From contig SSNU01000019.1 of NCBI GenBank assembly GCA_012064415.1, positions 48,309 to 112,308 on the forward strand: 64,000 nt of DNA. Direction: 5' to 3'. The DNA comes from Gyrodactylus bullatarudis. Lineage: Eukaryota > Platyhelminthes > Monogenea > Gyrodactylidea > Gyrodactylidae. Below, in pieces: positions 50,836 to 63,100 of this stretch. Position 1 is the stretch's first letter. Every line of letters starts with the position of its first letter. The notes below the pieces were generated by a model, which saw nothing but the letters and a program-made list of their open reading frames with translations, made no database searches and was not told the origin of the DNA. The translations under genes and the position numbers were made by a program.

Positions 50836-53800
50836 CTAACGTGGATGAACCATTTTAATATGGGTTGTTAGACGATTTCTAATCTTGAAGGAGGATCCAC
50901 AATAACTGCAAAGATATGGTCTACTCTCCGAGTGGACACAGCGAATATGACGCATAAGGACTGCTTTAAGTTTAAATCGGGATCCACAGATTTCACAACC
51001 ATAGGGCCGATCACCTTCTTGTTTCTCCACTGACATTTCAATTTTCTCTTCGCCATTTTCAATAGTCTTGTGCCAATTCGCTTCCCCTCTCGGCTTCTCA
51101 CCGACCACTACACCAACTGGATTTGGCCGTCTAGGATAAGAGCTGGCTCTGAAAACATTTCCCTTGACTCGTATACCATTGATAATGTTATTGGTTCCAT
51201 CAAAGCTTTGATCTAATTTCATTTTGTTATCTCCATTATTAGAGGTATCTATTTCATTTGGATCTCTGATTACTGGGGGTTTGTGAATGTTTCGCGTGTG
51301 AAATAGGAGACCTTTCCTATCAACAAACTTCTTTTCACACAAAGAACAATTGTACACATCGTCATATTCTAAAATTGAAAATAAAAACCTTTAAGTTTAT
51401 TCTTTAACCCTTTCATGTCCCTAATTAATATTTTTTATCATAAAAATGAGAAAATTTCTTCTTTAAATAACTCTGGTTAGCATCAGTGAGTAGTTTAATA
51501 AATTTCCTTTCTAATGAGGCGTGGAAAAAGTATTTTATGTATCTTTCAGTTGAAACTATTGCTCAAGAAAGTCTGGTACAATGGTATATGAAGGGTTAAT
51601 CTAGTGTTAACCTTGGTAAAGTTTGAAAATTGAGAAGGCTTCAAGTCCAAAATAATGAATGAACAATGTAGGAGATAAAGAACCCTGAGTGTCAAGAAAG
51701 CTGTGTGAGAAGTACCTCGAAAAAAAGTGGGATAAAAAAGAGGCCTGTGGGTTGGCATTGTGACTAATACAAGCATACATGGATGGGGGGAATGTATGGA
51801 GGAGGAGGGGGGGTTAGATTGGTAAAACCCTTTGTATTTCTCTCCTTGGGGGATAATAATAGGCCTTATGGGTGAGTAAATGAGTAGATGGGGTTGTGTG
51901 AGTTTTCTCTTAGACTGTATGCATGCATGAGTAGATGGACTCATCACATCACAAAGAGAGATACATTGAGTAAGCAGGCAAACATGGGGAAATGAGTCAT
52001 AGTGTATTATCAACGGATAATTCTACATAATCATTCATTCGAAATAAAGGTTTTACTCCCTTGTACAATTTCAGGCCAAGTTTGATATATTATACAGCCT
52101 TGCTTGAAAATGAATGAGTGGGTGAGTAGAAAAGAGACAGAAGGAATAGCGCAATGCAGAGAAATAATAAGGGGAACAGAAGGCAACGATAAATATATTC
52201 ATAGCGAATGAGAGAGGCCTCGTGAGCAGAGTTGCAAACAAACTAGGCTTCCTTAGTAGTACAATAATAATAAATCTCCCTACTCTCCTAATCTGATGAT
52301 GATGTTGGTCATTGATTGATTATGTTACATGGGGGTGGGGTGGGGATGGGATTTGGTAAGAAGTGTAACATGAGAGTAGGAGAAGAGGAGTGAACAATGT
52401 TTTATTAGTTTGGATAGGCTTCCTTCTATTCCAACCCCAACAAGCCAACCATCAGAGAGTAGTTCACACACATGCACACGAGATGCATACGAAAAAATGG
52501 GAAAATACATTAGGTTTGGCCATAGTCTTGTTGATGTTGATGCTAATGTAATTCGTGTCTATATGCGCTTGTGAGTAGGGTAGGAGATTTGACTGTGGAT
52601 GAAATAAACTGCGTGGGCGTCATAGTTAGTAAGAGAGAAAGAGAGAGAAATAATAATGTATTTTGGAACCATTCTCAACTCACATACAAACAAACACAGA
52701 CGCATACGCCTCCATCTATTTGCCCATGTGTGTGTGCGTAAGTATAGAAAGAGATTGTAGTAGAAGAGCCTGAGTTTTTCTGTGTCTCAATTACGATGGG
52801 AAAAGAGTCTGGTGTATGCATAGAAATGTCCTCATACACACACAAGGAGTACTCTCTGTGGATAGTTTTGTTATCTTTACCAAGACTGTAGTGTATGTTT
52901 TTTGTGGACAAGGCAAAAATCGAACCCCCAAAGAAGAAGGAAGAAATAAAAAAGGGAATTAACTCAAGTTAAACTCATGTGAGACAATTGAGTTAATTTT
53001 GACTATTGGCTTTTGCAACTAAACAAGCTAACCTGAAATGCCACGAGGTAAAGAGTTTAACATGGGAGAAGGAAGGAATGAGGATTAGGGATTTACTTTA
53101 CACACTGGGCTCAAGTCCAGGAGAAATACACACCAAGTGGGTAACAAAGATAGACCAAGATTACTGTTGTTTATAAGCTAATACAATAAATAATAATAAT
53201 AATCACTAAATAATATTGTGTACATATTACACTTGTGATTATTATTACATGGGAAAAATGGTTGTGAGATCCAAAAGAAGAAGAAGAGGACAAGAAGAAT
53301 AGATCCACAACTATAGGAGATATACATTTTTGAGCATAGACTATGAAAAATGAAGGGATATATTTAGACAGAAATCGATAAAGTAGGGGAAATTCCATTA
53401 GAAATATTATTATTATCATTATAATTTGAACATGTCTGTATTACGCTCCTTTAATTTTTAGAGAAATGTAGATAGAAATAGACTTGATATATATCCTTGA
53501 AAGGGGAGATAGTAGCAAAATATTTTGTGTGTATGCGACAGTACTAACGCACGCTTGTAAGGCTTTTATTTGTTTTATTTGATACAAGGCCAGAGAGATA
53601 GAGTAGACAGAGAGTAGAAATGAAAAGAATCAGAGTACACTGTATATATGAGTATATATGGGAGAGTGTCCATATATGCGCTTTGCATGGGTTCAATAGG
53701 TTTCTTTCCCCAGTCTACTCATACATATTATAATACCCCTCTCACTTCCACACACACACAGAGTTAATCCCAAATTTATTCAGTATGCTCAAATATACAC

Positions 53801-54697
53801 ACATGGACAGATAAATATAGAAGCAATTGTGTCTTGCGTGTGTGTGTTTTTTTGATAGGGAACACAGAAAAGTAATACCCATAATAGGCTAAGAGTAGTA
53901 GTCACTGTGGGGTATACAAGAATAACATTGCTGTACTCTCACACCCCTCCCGGTAATATTCTCTCCATTTTCCTCCTTCTACAACCAAGAAGTGTATAAT
54001 CAAGTTCTGTTTACATTACGTTATGAGCACAGGGAAATTGGGATAGAGAAATGGAGAAAGAAGATGAAAAAAGAACGACTCTTGGAAATACTTGATAAGA
54101 CTAGGCAAAAACTCGATGAAAAATTAGTTAGAATTTGAAGATTGAGTAAAATAAATGGAAAAACCCGAGTTGAAATTATATAAGGATAATTACTAACCTT
54201 CATGCTCTGATCTATGATGTTCGTTGAGGTGCATGGCATCGGTAAAAGTCAAATCACAATTCTCACAAGAGTAAACATGAGAATATTTTGGTTGTATGAT
54301 TTGTTGTTGTTGCTGCTGCTGGTTTTGTTGTTGTTTCTGAAGAATTGTTATTGGTAATATTGGAATAGGTTCGTTAATTTTTGAGGAGATTGAAATATCA
54401 CAAGAGTCAGAGTCAAGTTCATTGGTTGATTCATCGATTGATAGGGAAAGTTTTTGAGGATCATGAGCATCCTCAGCATGTCTTTCCAGACTGACATCAT
54501 CTTCGAATCCAATGGAGCATTCTAAGCAGAAAAATGGGAGAGAAACGTATGTCTTTTCATGTATTCCTTCATCAGATGGACTTCCGGGAGTCGAAGAAGT
54601 TTTTGATGTCTAAAAATTATTTTTAAAATCTTACAGCATAGGAGTCAGCTAAAGACGACATCCCCGAGTCAATAGAAATCAATGCATGTGCAGACAT
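50836..54697 (-). CDS. C2H2 zinc-finger protein with five fingers
   Basis: Exons (minus): 54697-54635, 54609-54198, 51368-50836. Total 1,008 nt, 335 residues. The first intron is 25 nt (GTAAGA...TTTTAG); the second is 2,829 nt. Fingers: FFCLECSIGF (~45), YSCENCDFTF (~133), YNCSLCEKKF (~164), YGCEICGSRF (~280) and YLCSYCGSSF (~308), each followed by H-X3/4-H. The last two form a tandem pair with a short linker (HSESRPY) and probably bind DNA; the chain ends just after them. A glutamine-rich stretch precedes finger two. The family is not recognised. It lies head to head with the dihydrouridine synthase gene, 132 bp apart, so the promoter is probably shared. Confidence 0.8.
51408..51595. mobile_element. 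piggyBac-type MITE in the zinc-finger intron
   Basis: TTAA (51,404-51,407) is followed by CCCTTTCATGTCC. The right end, read inversely, is CCCTTCATATACC and abuts TTAA (51,596-51,599). 188 bp, non-coding. Same end structure as 1,238-1,565. Confidence 0.5.
51600..54197 (-). other. Large intron 2 of the zinc-finger gene
   Basis: No internal exon was found. It is unusually rich in CA/TG, GA and similar short runs (for example near 52,700, 53,750 and 53,840) compared with the rest of the window. Confidence 0.5.
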
Positions 54698-54829
54698 CCA
54701 AACTGCCTATGGGAAATTTTTTTTAAATGCACGCCTTATTCCTATTTTTTGATTGAGATATTTTCAAACAAAATTTCTGATTTTTAACAACAACTTTTGG
54801 TTTTAAATAATTTATAATTTGAAAAAAAT
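54698..54829. promoter_or_regulatory. Probable bidirectional promoter, zinc-finger gene / DUS1
   Basis: Only 132 bp separate the two divergent start codons. No specific box is assigned. Confidence 0.5.
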
Positions 54830-56316
54830 ATGGAATCTGCATATAAATTCTGGAATGACGTTTTGAAAGCTCCTAAATTTATTCTCGCTCCAATGGTCGA
54901 CCAAAGCGAGTTGGCTTGGAGACTTTTAGCTCGAAAATATGGATGTCAAGTTACATATTCTCCCATGTTTCACGCTAAATTATTCGTTGAAGAAGAAAGT
55001 TATCGAACAAACATGTTGGAAACATCCTCTAATGATCATCCATTTATAATTCAGGTTAATATTTAAATAATATTTTTAGTTTTGTGCCAATGATCCTTTG
55101 ATATTTTCAAAAGCTTGTCAATTAGTAAAAGAATCCTGCGTTGCAGTTGATCTAAATTTGGGCTGTCCACAAGGAATTGCCCGTAAAGGTCATTATGGAG
55201 CATTCCTCCAAGATGAATGGGAATTAATTGGTGAAATATGTAAGCCCTCATTCAATAAAATAGCTTTAATGTCCAACTTATTTTTCAAGTAAGAGCAGGA
55301 GTTGAGACTGGCATTCCGATTACAGCTAAAATGAGAATTTTCCCAAATCTAGAAAAAACTCTCAAATATGCCAAGTTCCTTGAAAGCTGTGGAATAATGC
55401 TTCTAGCTGTTCATGGCCGAACTAGAGAACAAAAAGGTCATCAAACTGGCCTAGCAGATTGGGACGTGATCAAGGAAATCAAGTATATCAAATCTAGTTC
55501 AATGTTTTCTTTTTCTTCCATAGGAAACATCTTAAAATTCCTGTCATTGCCAATGGAAATATTTTAAACCATGAGGATATTCTCAGATGCCTGGAGTACA
55601 CTGGCGTCGATGGTGTCATGAGTGCTGAAGGTCATTTATATAATCCAGCCATATTCCATCCCACCGAGAGTATAAACTGCTCTATTTTCAAAATGGCATA
55701 CGAATACTTGGAGATTGTCAGAGACTTACCAAAAACACACCTATCCAGTATTCGAGGGCATATCTTCAAAATGTTTATCAAATGGTAATTCTATTGTTTT
55801 TTATCGTATTCAATTTGCAGCCTTGATCATCATAGGTCATATCACACGAAAATATCCCTAGCCAGTGAGGTTGATGGATTCATTTCTATCGTAAAGTCAC
55901 TGGAAGAGGAATGCAACTCAAAATGTACTAAGGAGTCGGTTAAGAATCATTCCATTTGCCAGCCCTACATTAGAGATACAGACGAAAAGAAAAAAATTGA
56001 AAAGTCTGACTTTGATCAGATAAACAGGGAAGATGTTATTCTACTGAGAAAACTCAAGAAAGAGCGAAGAAAAGAGGTTGCCCTGAAAAAGTTGGATCAA
56101 ATCAAGAAAGGAGACGTTAAACTTGGCTCGAGAAATTGTGAAAATTGCCTAGTTAACTGTAAAGTATGTTGTTTTTCCTCACAAGTATAGAGCCTTGGTT
56201 GTGAATTTAATCGATGCAAACCGTGTTGCCGCCAACTGGAAGAATGTAAAAATTGCAAAGTTCATTTTAACCCCAAGAGAATAAAACTTGATGAGCCAAC
56301 AAAAGAGGAAGAATAA
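54830..56316 (+). CDS. DUS1: tRNA-dihydrouridine(16/17) synthase [NAD(P)+]
   Basis: A flavoenzyme that reduces uridine to dihydrouridine in the tRNA D-loop (positions 16/17 for the DUS1 family). Exons: 54830-55054, 55080-55239, 55290-55482, 55524-55784, 55821-56163, 56191-56316. Total 1,308 nt, 435 residues; animal DUS1 proteins are usually about 470. Introns are 25, 50, 41, 36 and 27 nt. Motifs: [12 protein letters not shown] (~20) in the FMN site, DLNLGCPQG with the catalytic cysteine (~104), [10 protein letters not shown] (~171), and IANGNI (~203) with GVMSAEG binding FMN phosphate. The C-terminus has a cysteine-rich stretch (NCENC, CKPCC, CKNC) as in animal DUS1. AATAAA overlaps the stop codon. 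The 3' end faces the coiled-coil gene 26 bp away. Confidence 0.92.
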
Positions 56317-56342
56317 AAATAAATTGTTTAATACATAATTAA

Positions 56343-57052
56343 CTAAATTCCCATTGTTAATCTCTTATCTATAATCGTGTGCAGATTTCTGTTATCCTTA
56401 TAAAGCTTTTCATTTTCCTTGCGTATTTCAGAGATTTCATGTCGAAAAGTAGTCAGCTTACTTTTGATGAGCTCTCTTCTCTTCTTTTCGTTTTCTTCCC
56501 TACATCTTGTATTAAAAGATGTCAACTCTATTTTTATATTTTCTATCTTTTCATTCATAGCTTTTCTCTTTTCAGACAGCTCTTGGTATAGAGATGACAA
56601 ATCTCTTTCAAAGATCTCCTGGCTTCCCTGAAATAAAATGAGATTGTCTAACCATTCGTTTGTAATTTTCTAGTTCTCCTTTTATTTTATTTATAATTTT
56701 AATCTTTTCAATTTTTCTCCCTTCGTAATTGTCAACAATTTCCTTGGTTCTACATTTAATCTCATCACATCTAGTAGACAACTTGGCCAATTTCTCCTTG
56801 TAATAATCTACAACGTAAGAATAATTTCTATATTTTTTAGTCATGTTCTTAGAAACTTCCTGAAAAATGAAAAGAATCGCATACGGCTCTATATTCCAGA
56901 TCACTAAGAGCTTTCTCAAGATCAGAAAGAAATAACTTCCTAAATTAGTGTGTTGAAACGTTTAGCTCATACTTGTCTTCGAACAAGTTCTTTTCCATAG
57001 AAAGCTTCTCATAAAGATCTTCAATTAATTTATCTTCATTTTCCATATCCAT
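56343..57052 (-). CDS. Small coiled-coil protein, function unknown
   Basis: Exons (minus): 57052-56973, 56939-56885, 56859-56653, 56627-56343. Total 627 nt, 208 residues. Introns are 33, 25 and 25 nt, all GT...AG and all needed to keep frame. The chain is almost entirely charged heptad-like sequence rich in Lys, Glu, Leu and Ile, with no signal peptide, membrane segment or catalytic motif. It is probably a structural or adaptor coiled coil. I do not recognise the family, and similarity searches would be biased by low complexity. It converges with DUS1 (26 bp between stops), so its 3'UTR must overlap the DUS1 coding end. It diverges from the SLC37 gene. Confidence 0.75.
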
Positions 57053-57191
57053 ATTTTACTAGTGCTTCACTAAGAATCGTTTTATAAAAATCAGCTGTTA
57101 GTGTTTATTTTTTAAAAAGAACTTTTATTGACTTTTAAGAAGTATAAGAAATATATACATATTTGTTTAAGATAAAATTAATGGCGTTATT
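57053..57191. promoter_or_regulatory. Probable bidirectional promoter, coiled-coil gene / SLC37 gene
   Basis: 139 bp between divergent start codons. AT-rich; no specific box assigned. Confidence 0.45.
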
Positions 57192-60100
57192 ATGAATAAG
57201 ATGGTTATAAGTTTCAAGTAAAATGATTATATTATTCGTTTTTTAGATCTAAATGGTATATACTCACTATAACTTTTATGATATATGCAATTTACCATGC
57301 CTCTAGAAAGCCATTGAGCATAATAAAACCTGTTTTGCACAAAAAATGCGACAATTCAGATCAGGATTGTTCATGGAAACCTTTTGGTATGACAATATGA
57401 TAACTTTCTAGATGGAGACGAATACGAAAGGTTAATTGGAAGTTTAGAGTTTGCTTTTTTAATATCATACTCCGTTGGACTTGTTATTTGGTAAATTGTC
57501 TCTCCTAACCAGTTTATAGTGGTCATTTTGCTGAACGATCAAAACTGAACAGATTCTTATCATATGGTCTCTTTTTGGCTGGAATAACTAATTGTCTCTT
57601 TGGCCTGGGAAACAAGATTGAAATTCATTCTTTTTGGTACTATTACCTTGTTCAAGTGAGTTGTCTCAACAATTTTCAATAGACTCGACTCGAGACAGTA
57701 CAAAATACTACATTCAAATTTATTATTTTATTTATAGTATACTACCTCCTATACTATAACATAACAAATCCACCAAAGATCCATCTGTAGATTATGTGCA
57801 AGTTTTTTTCTAGGTTTTCATAATATTTAATTCTACTGCAGTAACTGCATTGTTTGATAGCAGAATGGAGAAGCCCCCTTTATTTGGAATAAATTATTTC
57901 TTATAAGGTTGTATTAAAACAGGGCGCTAATTTCAAATTATTACACATGAGAATTATGCACGAACCGTTTATGTTATGGATCATAAACTCATAAGCGATC
58001 GTATAGACTTTGTACTACAGAAGGGCTTTGTTGGGATTTAAAATTCTTATAGGAATCTTGAAATATATATACTTTTGTCAAATTTCTTTTTATTCACGAT
58101 TTACAGGTGAAAAATTAAACTTGGAATTTCTCATCAAATCAATCACTCACTCACTTTTATTTAAAACCAGACTATCGATTCAGTTTATTTAATATTTTTT
58201 TCTAACATCATTAGCAAGATTAGTTTATTTTTTCAATTTCACTAAGAAGTATTGAATGATAGTTTTTTTAAATTTTTTGCAATCCTGCTCCGAGGTCTTT
58301 GTAAAAATTTGTGTGGTCAATTCAAGACTAGTTTACTAGGGTTTAATCATTCCTTTCACCGTAAAACTTTGAGAATTAATTAATTCAAAGTTTTAATAAC
58401 CCAACTAAATTATTCGGGTCAAAATTATTTTTCGCAAGTTTTGTAAGAATATAAAAAAATAATAATGGTCCGTGGAAATAAATTTCAGTTATTTATCACA
58501 GTAAGACAAAATTTTTCGAGTGAATAAAATCAAAAATAAATCTTGCAGAGTTTGCTTGAAATTTAAATTTTGAGAAAAATTGAGAGTGTATTACACTCAG
58601 TGTATTATTCGAGCTATTCGATCTAAACCCCCTACAACCTCTGCTTTTTTGTCTTCAATATTGAAGTAATATAAGATAGATCTTTTGGAGCAAAATTAAA
58701 GTCTGGACAACTTTTTAGGCCTAAACACAGATTTGGAATTTTCTAGACAAGTTTTACTCAAGAGTGTATAGAAGTTATTAATTTTGAATATCTTTAAATG
58801 GGAATATCTTTGGAGGGAAAAACTTTTGCAAAACGTGAACGACAGTAATACGCTCATTATAATAAGATGTTTCTGAAGATAATACATTCTACAATAAAAT
58901 ACCTTTTTGGTCCAATTTTTAAGTATAATAATCCTAGATGTTACTTACAAGTATGCATCTAAATTTATAAAAAATGCGGTTTTTTGAAAAGTAAGTATGA
59001 GAAATTTTTTCCTTGGGAGAATTTAACCTGTAGTATCTTTTTGGTGTATAATAATTTACTTTCGAGTTATTCGATATCAAAGTCAAAAAATCATAATAGA
59101 TGTGTCTTTATCTGAACTCACCATTCCGTAAAAGCGTTTTTAACTACTACTACGTATGAAATTTCATAAATATTTTCATTTGAATATTATTATAAAAGAG
59201 CATAATACTTTTCAGATAATAAGTGGACTCTTTCAAGCTAGCGGATGGCCAGCAGTAATGACACTAATGGGGAATTGGTGGGGAATAGGCAGACGTGGAT
59301 TCATTCTTGGACTATGGGGTATGCACTGTGGTATAGGCAACATCATCGGCAGTCTAATTTCAAGTCTATTCCTCAACGATAATTGGGGAAATGCTTTCAT
59401 CTACACTGGTCTTTTGATGTGTATTTTCTCAGTTATTGCTCTACTAACCATATATGACAATCCTAATGAGGAAATTATTTCCGATAAAATCGTCCTCAAG
59501 AAGCCAATGTCGATACAGGATGCAATAAGAGTGCCTGTAAGTCATCAGTCCCTCTCCATTTCATTATCAATAAGTATTATTTAGAAGCACTGGCTTCGAT
59601 GATGGATCATTATTTGGCAGGCTACTAGCCGAATATATAAATGATTTGGGCATTCAGAATAGTCTGGATGCTTCCACCGGTTCTTCTATTCATATACTCA
59701 TGCAGAGAACAATACCCCCTCTCTATTTCATTACCAGTATGACCTTACTGATGTCTGATCAAACGAAATAAAATTCAATAAAGAGTTTGAAAAATGCATA
59801 GTCACTGATAACTAACTAAATCAGTAACGTCTCAAAAATAGTTCTGAATAAAATAAAAAATAGTACCAGATAAACTGAAAAAAGTACTTTGAAGAAAATT
59901 TTAAGGGAGTAAAAACAGTACTTTACCGGATAATTTTGAAGTATTCAAATCAGAATTTCTGATTTTTGTTGAAAGTTTTTTCATGATAGAAAACGATCGT
60001 TCAAGTGTTATATTTTACAAAATAAATCCATTTAGTTGAAAATTTCAACTTGAAATTTTAAATTCTGCAAAGAATAATTTCCAACATAGTTCAAAACATC

Positions 60101-63100
60101 GATCTAGATGTTAGCTGTTAACATGAAAGCTCTATATCAGCAATCAGGTTATCAATTCATCAAAAATTGTGATTAAGGAATAGTTTACTATTCTATATTC
60201 TAAGACTTAATTCAGAAAAATAGTACAAAAAAGTACCTAGACAATAATTCAGAAATAGTAATAGTCATCTTTAAATTGGGATTAGATAAGAAAATTATTT
60301 CTTTAGATTATAATAATTATCAAAACTCAGCCAGTCCTTTGTCTAGAGTAAAAATAGACCAAAAAGTACTTTTTTGAGGCCCTAATAATCTGTGTTTTTT
60401 AATCACAGGTAGAAAAATACTGAATCATTGAAACCAAGTATTGTAATCTATTGATCATGGAGTTGTGTACTCAAGGTAGAGTAACTCTTGATCCATTGTT
60501 AAGCTGACAAGTTACCTTGAATGAGTTGAGAAAAAATTTGAAAAGTGACGACTATCACAGTTTACAGTCAATAAAATATTGAAAAAATTAAAAGATTAAA
60601 TTAAGTTTTTTTGCTTCTTCACATTATGTTTTTCACAGAAATCTTTCAGATATTTTGCACTGTAATTATGAAAATAATCTACTAAGGCGGGATGATATTT
60701 TTTCTATTGTCTTGTACAAATACTTTGAATACAAAATTTTTCAATTCGTCATCCAGTTTTCAATGAGTTTTATTAATAACGTAATCAATGATTACTAATC
60801 ATTAAAATCCTGCATATCTTGTTTATTTCCAACTACTTACTGTGATTTTAAGACATTTTATTCAAGATCAAGTTAATGATGTGTGAACTTTTCAAAATAT
60901 AAATTAAAAACTATAATTTGCTAAAACAATCCTTTAACCCTCGTTCTGTATCTAGTGAATTTTTCATAAACCTCAAATGGGGGTGCTTACTCCTCCATAA
61001 TAAAAAATCTTAATTTTTCTAAGAAAAAAATTTTTATTAGTGTAATTCATAGCATTTTTTACATATTAGAGCATAATATTCCTTACAAGGAAAACAGTCA
61101 CATTTGGAACATTTTTTATATCCGGTCTTGTCTTTACTTCTAGGACATATTGTACAGCGTCTTTTTCCTGAAACCAATTTTGGCATTTTCGGTACTGGTT
61201 CTAAGCACGAGTTTTCCAAGAATGTTGAATGTTCCCTTTTACGAGATTTTTCTTTCATTAGATTTTTGGCCAACTCTTTGATGAAAACTCTTCTTGAAAT
61301 TTTGCCGTTGGAATCGAGGAAAGAAGGATATTTTACACAGTATAGAACATAAGCGTTATAAGCTGCTATGTCAAGCATGTTCCAGAACAAGGCCATAGGC
61401 CACCGTCTAGTTGATCTCTTAGAACTATAATTATGTACAAGTTGATCTAGGCAATCTACACCTCCTTTCGTGGAAATTCTCAAAAAGTGTTTCTTTTTAA
61501 AGCAAGTTAATTTTTCTGAAACTAGTATATTTCTGCCGAATTCAGGATATTCTTTAATCTGATGCAGAAACATTATCAAGACTTAGAGATAAGCTTGAAA
61601 ATGCTCGAATCTAAGCAGAAAAGTTAAGGTAGCTACACTAAAACTTTTTTAAAATAGATGATTAAACTTTAAATTTAATTGGCCACCAATTCTGAAAAAA
61701 GTTTTCCAAAAATTCCTAGCTTTGCTTCTATAAAACATCGAGCAATAATTTTTGCATTTGTACTTAAATATGTTACCTTTAATCTTGATACTCTTGATAG
61801 TGTTAAGACTAACAGATTGGCTTGTTAAACTTGCTACTCGATAACAAGATTGACTGGAATCTTTGATAGACTTAAGAATATCAGGTAATCTTAAGACTAA
61901 CGAAATAGCTTGATAAACCTGTTACCAGGTTTCAAGATTAACAAACTATTCAGCTATAAAATATAGCCTGCTGATCTTGATACTCGGTAATAAGATTGAC
62001 TGACTGAATTAAATTTTTCGAAAATAATATCATAATACAGGCTCGTAAACTGCTTGATTTCTAATAAATTTAATTACTTTTTTTGTAATATATTTGCTGT
62101 ATCTGCTTATAACATTAAACCGTCATGTATATTTTAGGTTTTAGCCTTGAGAGAATTCTAATGGTGTATAGAAACATAATAATGTCTCAGCCCAATGTTT
62201 GACTGAGACATGATTGATTTTGCATTAACTATACAGAAATTTGAACATTTAACTCGATATATCTTACACTATTGAATATATAAATATACATAATTTTGTA
62301 AGACTAAGCATTTTTAAATTGAATTCCTGATCTAATACTGCTCCTACTGTGTGTATTGTCTCTCATGTTGCATATGATTCATTTTCAGAATGTCATCCAA
62401 TTCAGTATTATACTCTTGTTCAACAAACTAGTTTGCTCCACCTTTATCAACTGGCTACCATTGTATATTACGAATAAATTTCCAAATATGGAGCCCCAAG
62501 TAGCTGCATACCTTTCAACTGGCTTCGATATTGGATCATTATTTGGTGGCCTACTAGCCGGATATATTAGTGATTTGGGCATTCAGAATAGTTTGGATGT
62601 TTCCACTAATAAACCCAGTTCATCCATTCATATACTCATGCAGAGAACAAAGGCATGTGGACTCTTGTTATTCTTTTCAGTTCCGTGTGTAAGTTATTGA
62701 TTATAATCATCTCTCTCTCTCTCTCTCTCGTTTTGCTACTTCATTTAATTGCAATTATAATGATTTTTGCTTTTTCATTCTCTTTTTAGATTTACTTGTA
62801 CCACAGTGCTGTAAAAGATCCATTTGGATTTTCATTGGGTTAGTTGAACTATTCTTCATTTCTTTCTCAATACAAATAGTAGTAGTCCTCTGCATGATAA
62901 AAGATGAAGGTATTCTATCCAGATTTGATCATAAAAATTATCAAGAAATATTCTGGAGTAATAAAATTGGTATTGATTCTCAAACCCTTAAAAGTCAGAG
63001 ATTTTTTCTTCACGACTAGCATTCAAACATTTTTCTATCAAAAAGTTTGCAGATAAGTTGAGATCACAACAGTCATTCACGAGAATAGCTCTAGATTACT

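Noticed and set aside
51546..52013. 155-codon minus-strand frame inside the zinc-finger intron
   Set aside because: Lies across microsatellite-like intronic sequence; no conserved motif, and the zinc-finger exons splice around it in frame.
57491..57512. 22-nt intron in the SLC37 gene ending at CCTAACCAG
   Set aside because: It leads straight to an in-frame TAG. Using the next AG (57,519, 29 nt) restores CGHFAER, as the family requires.
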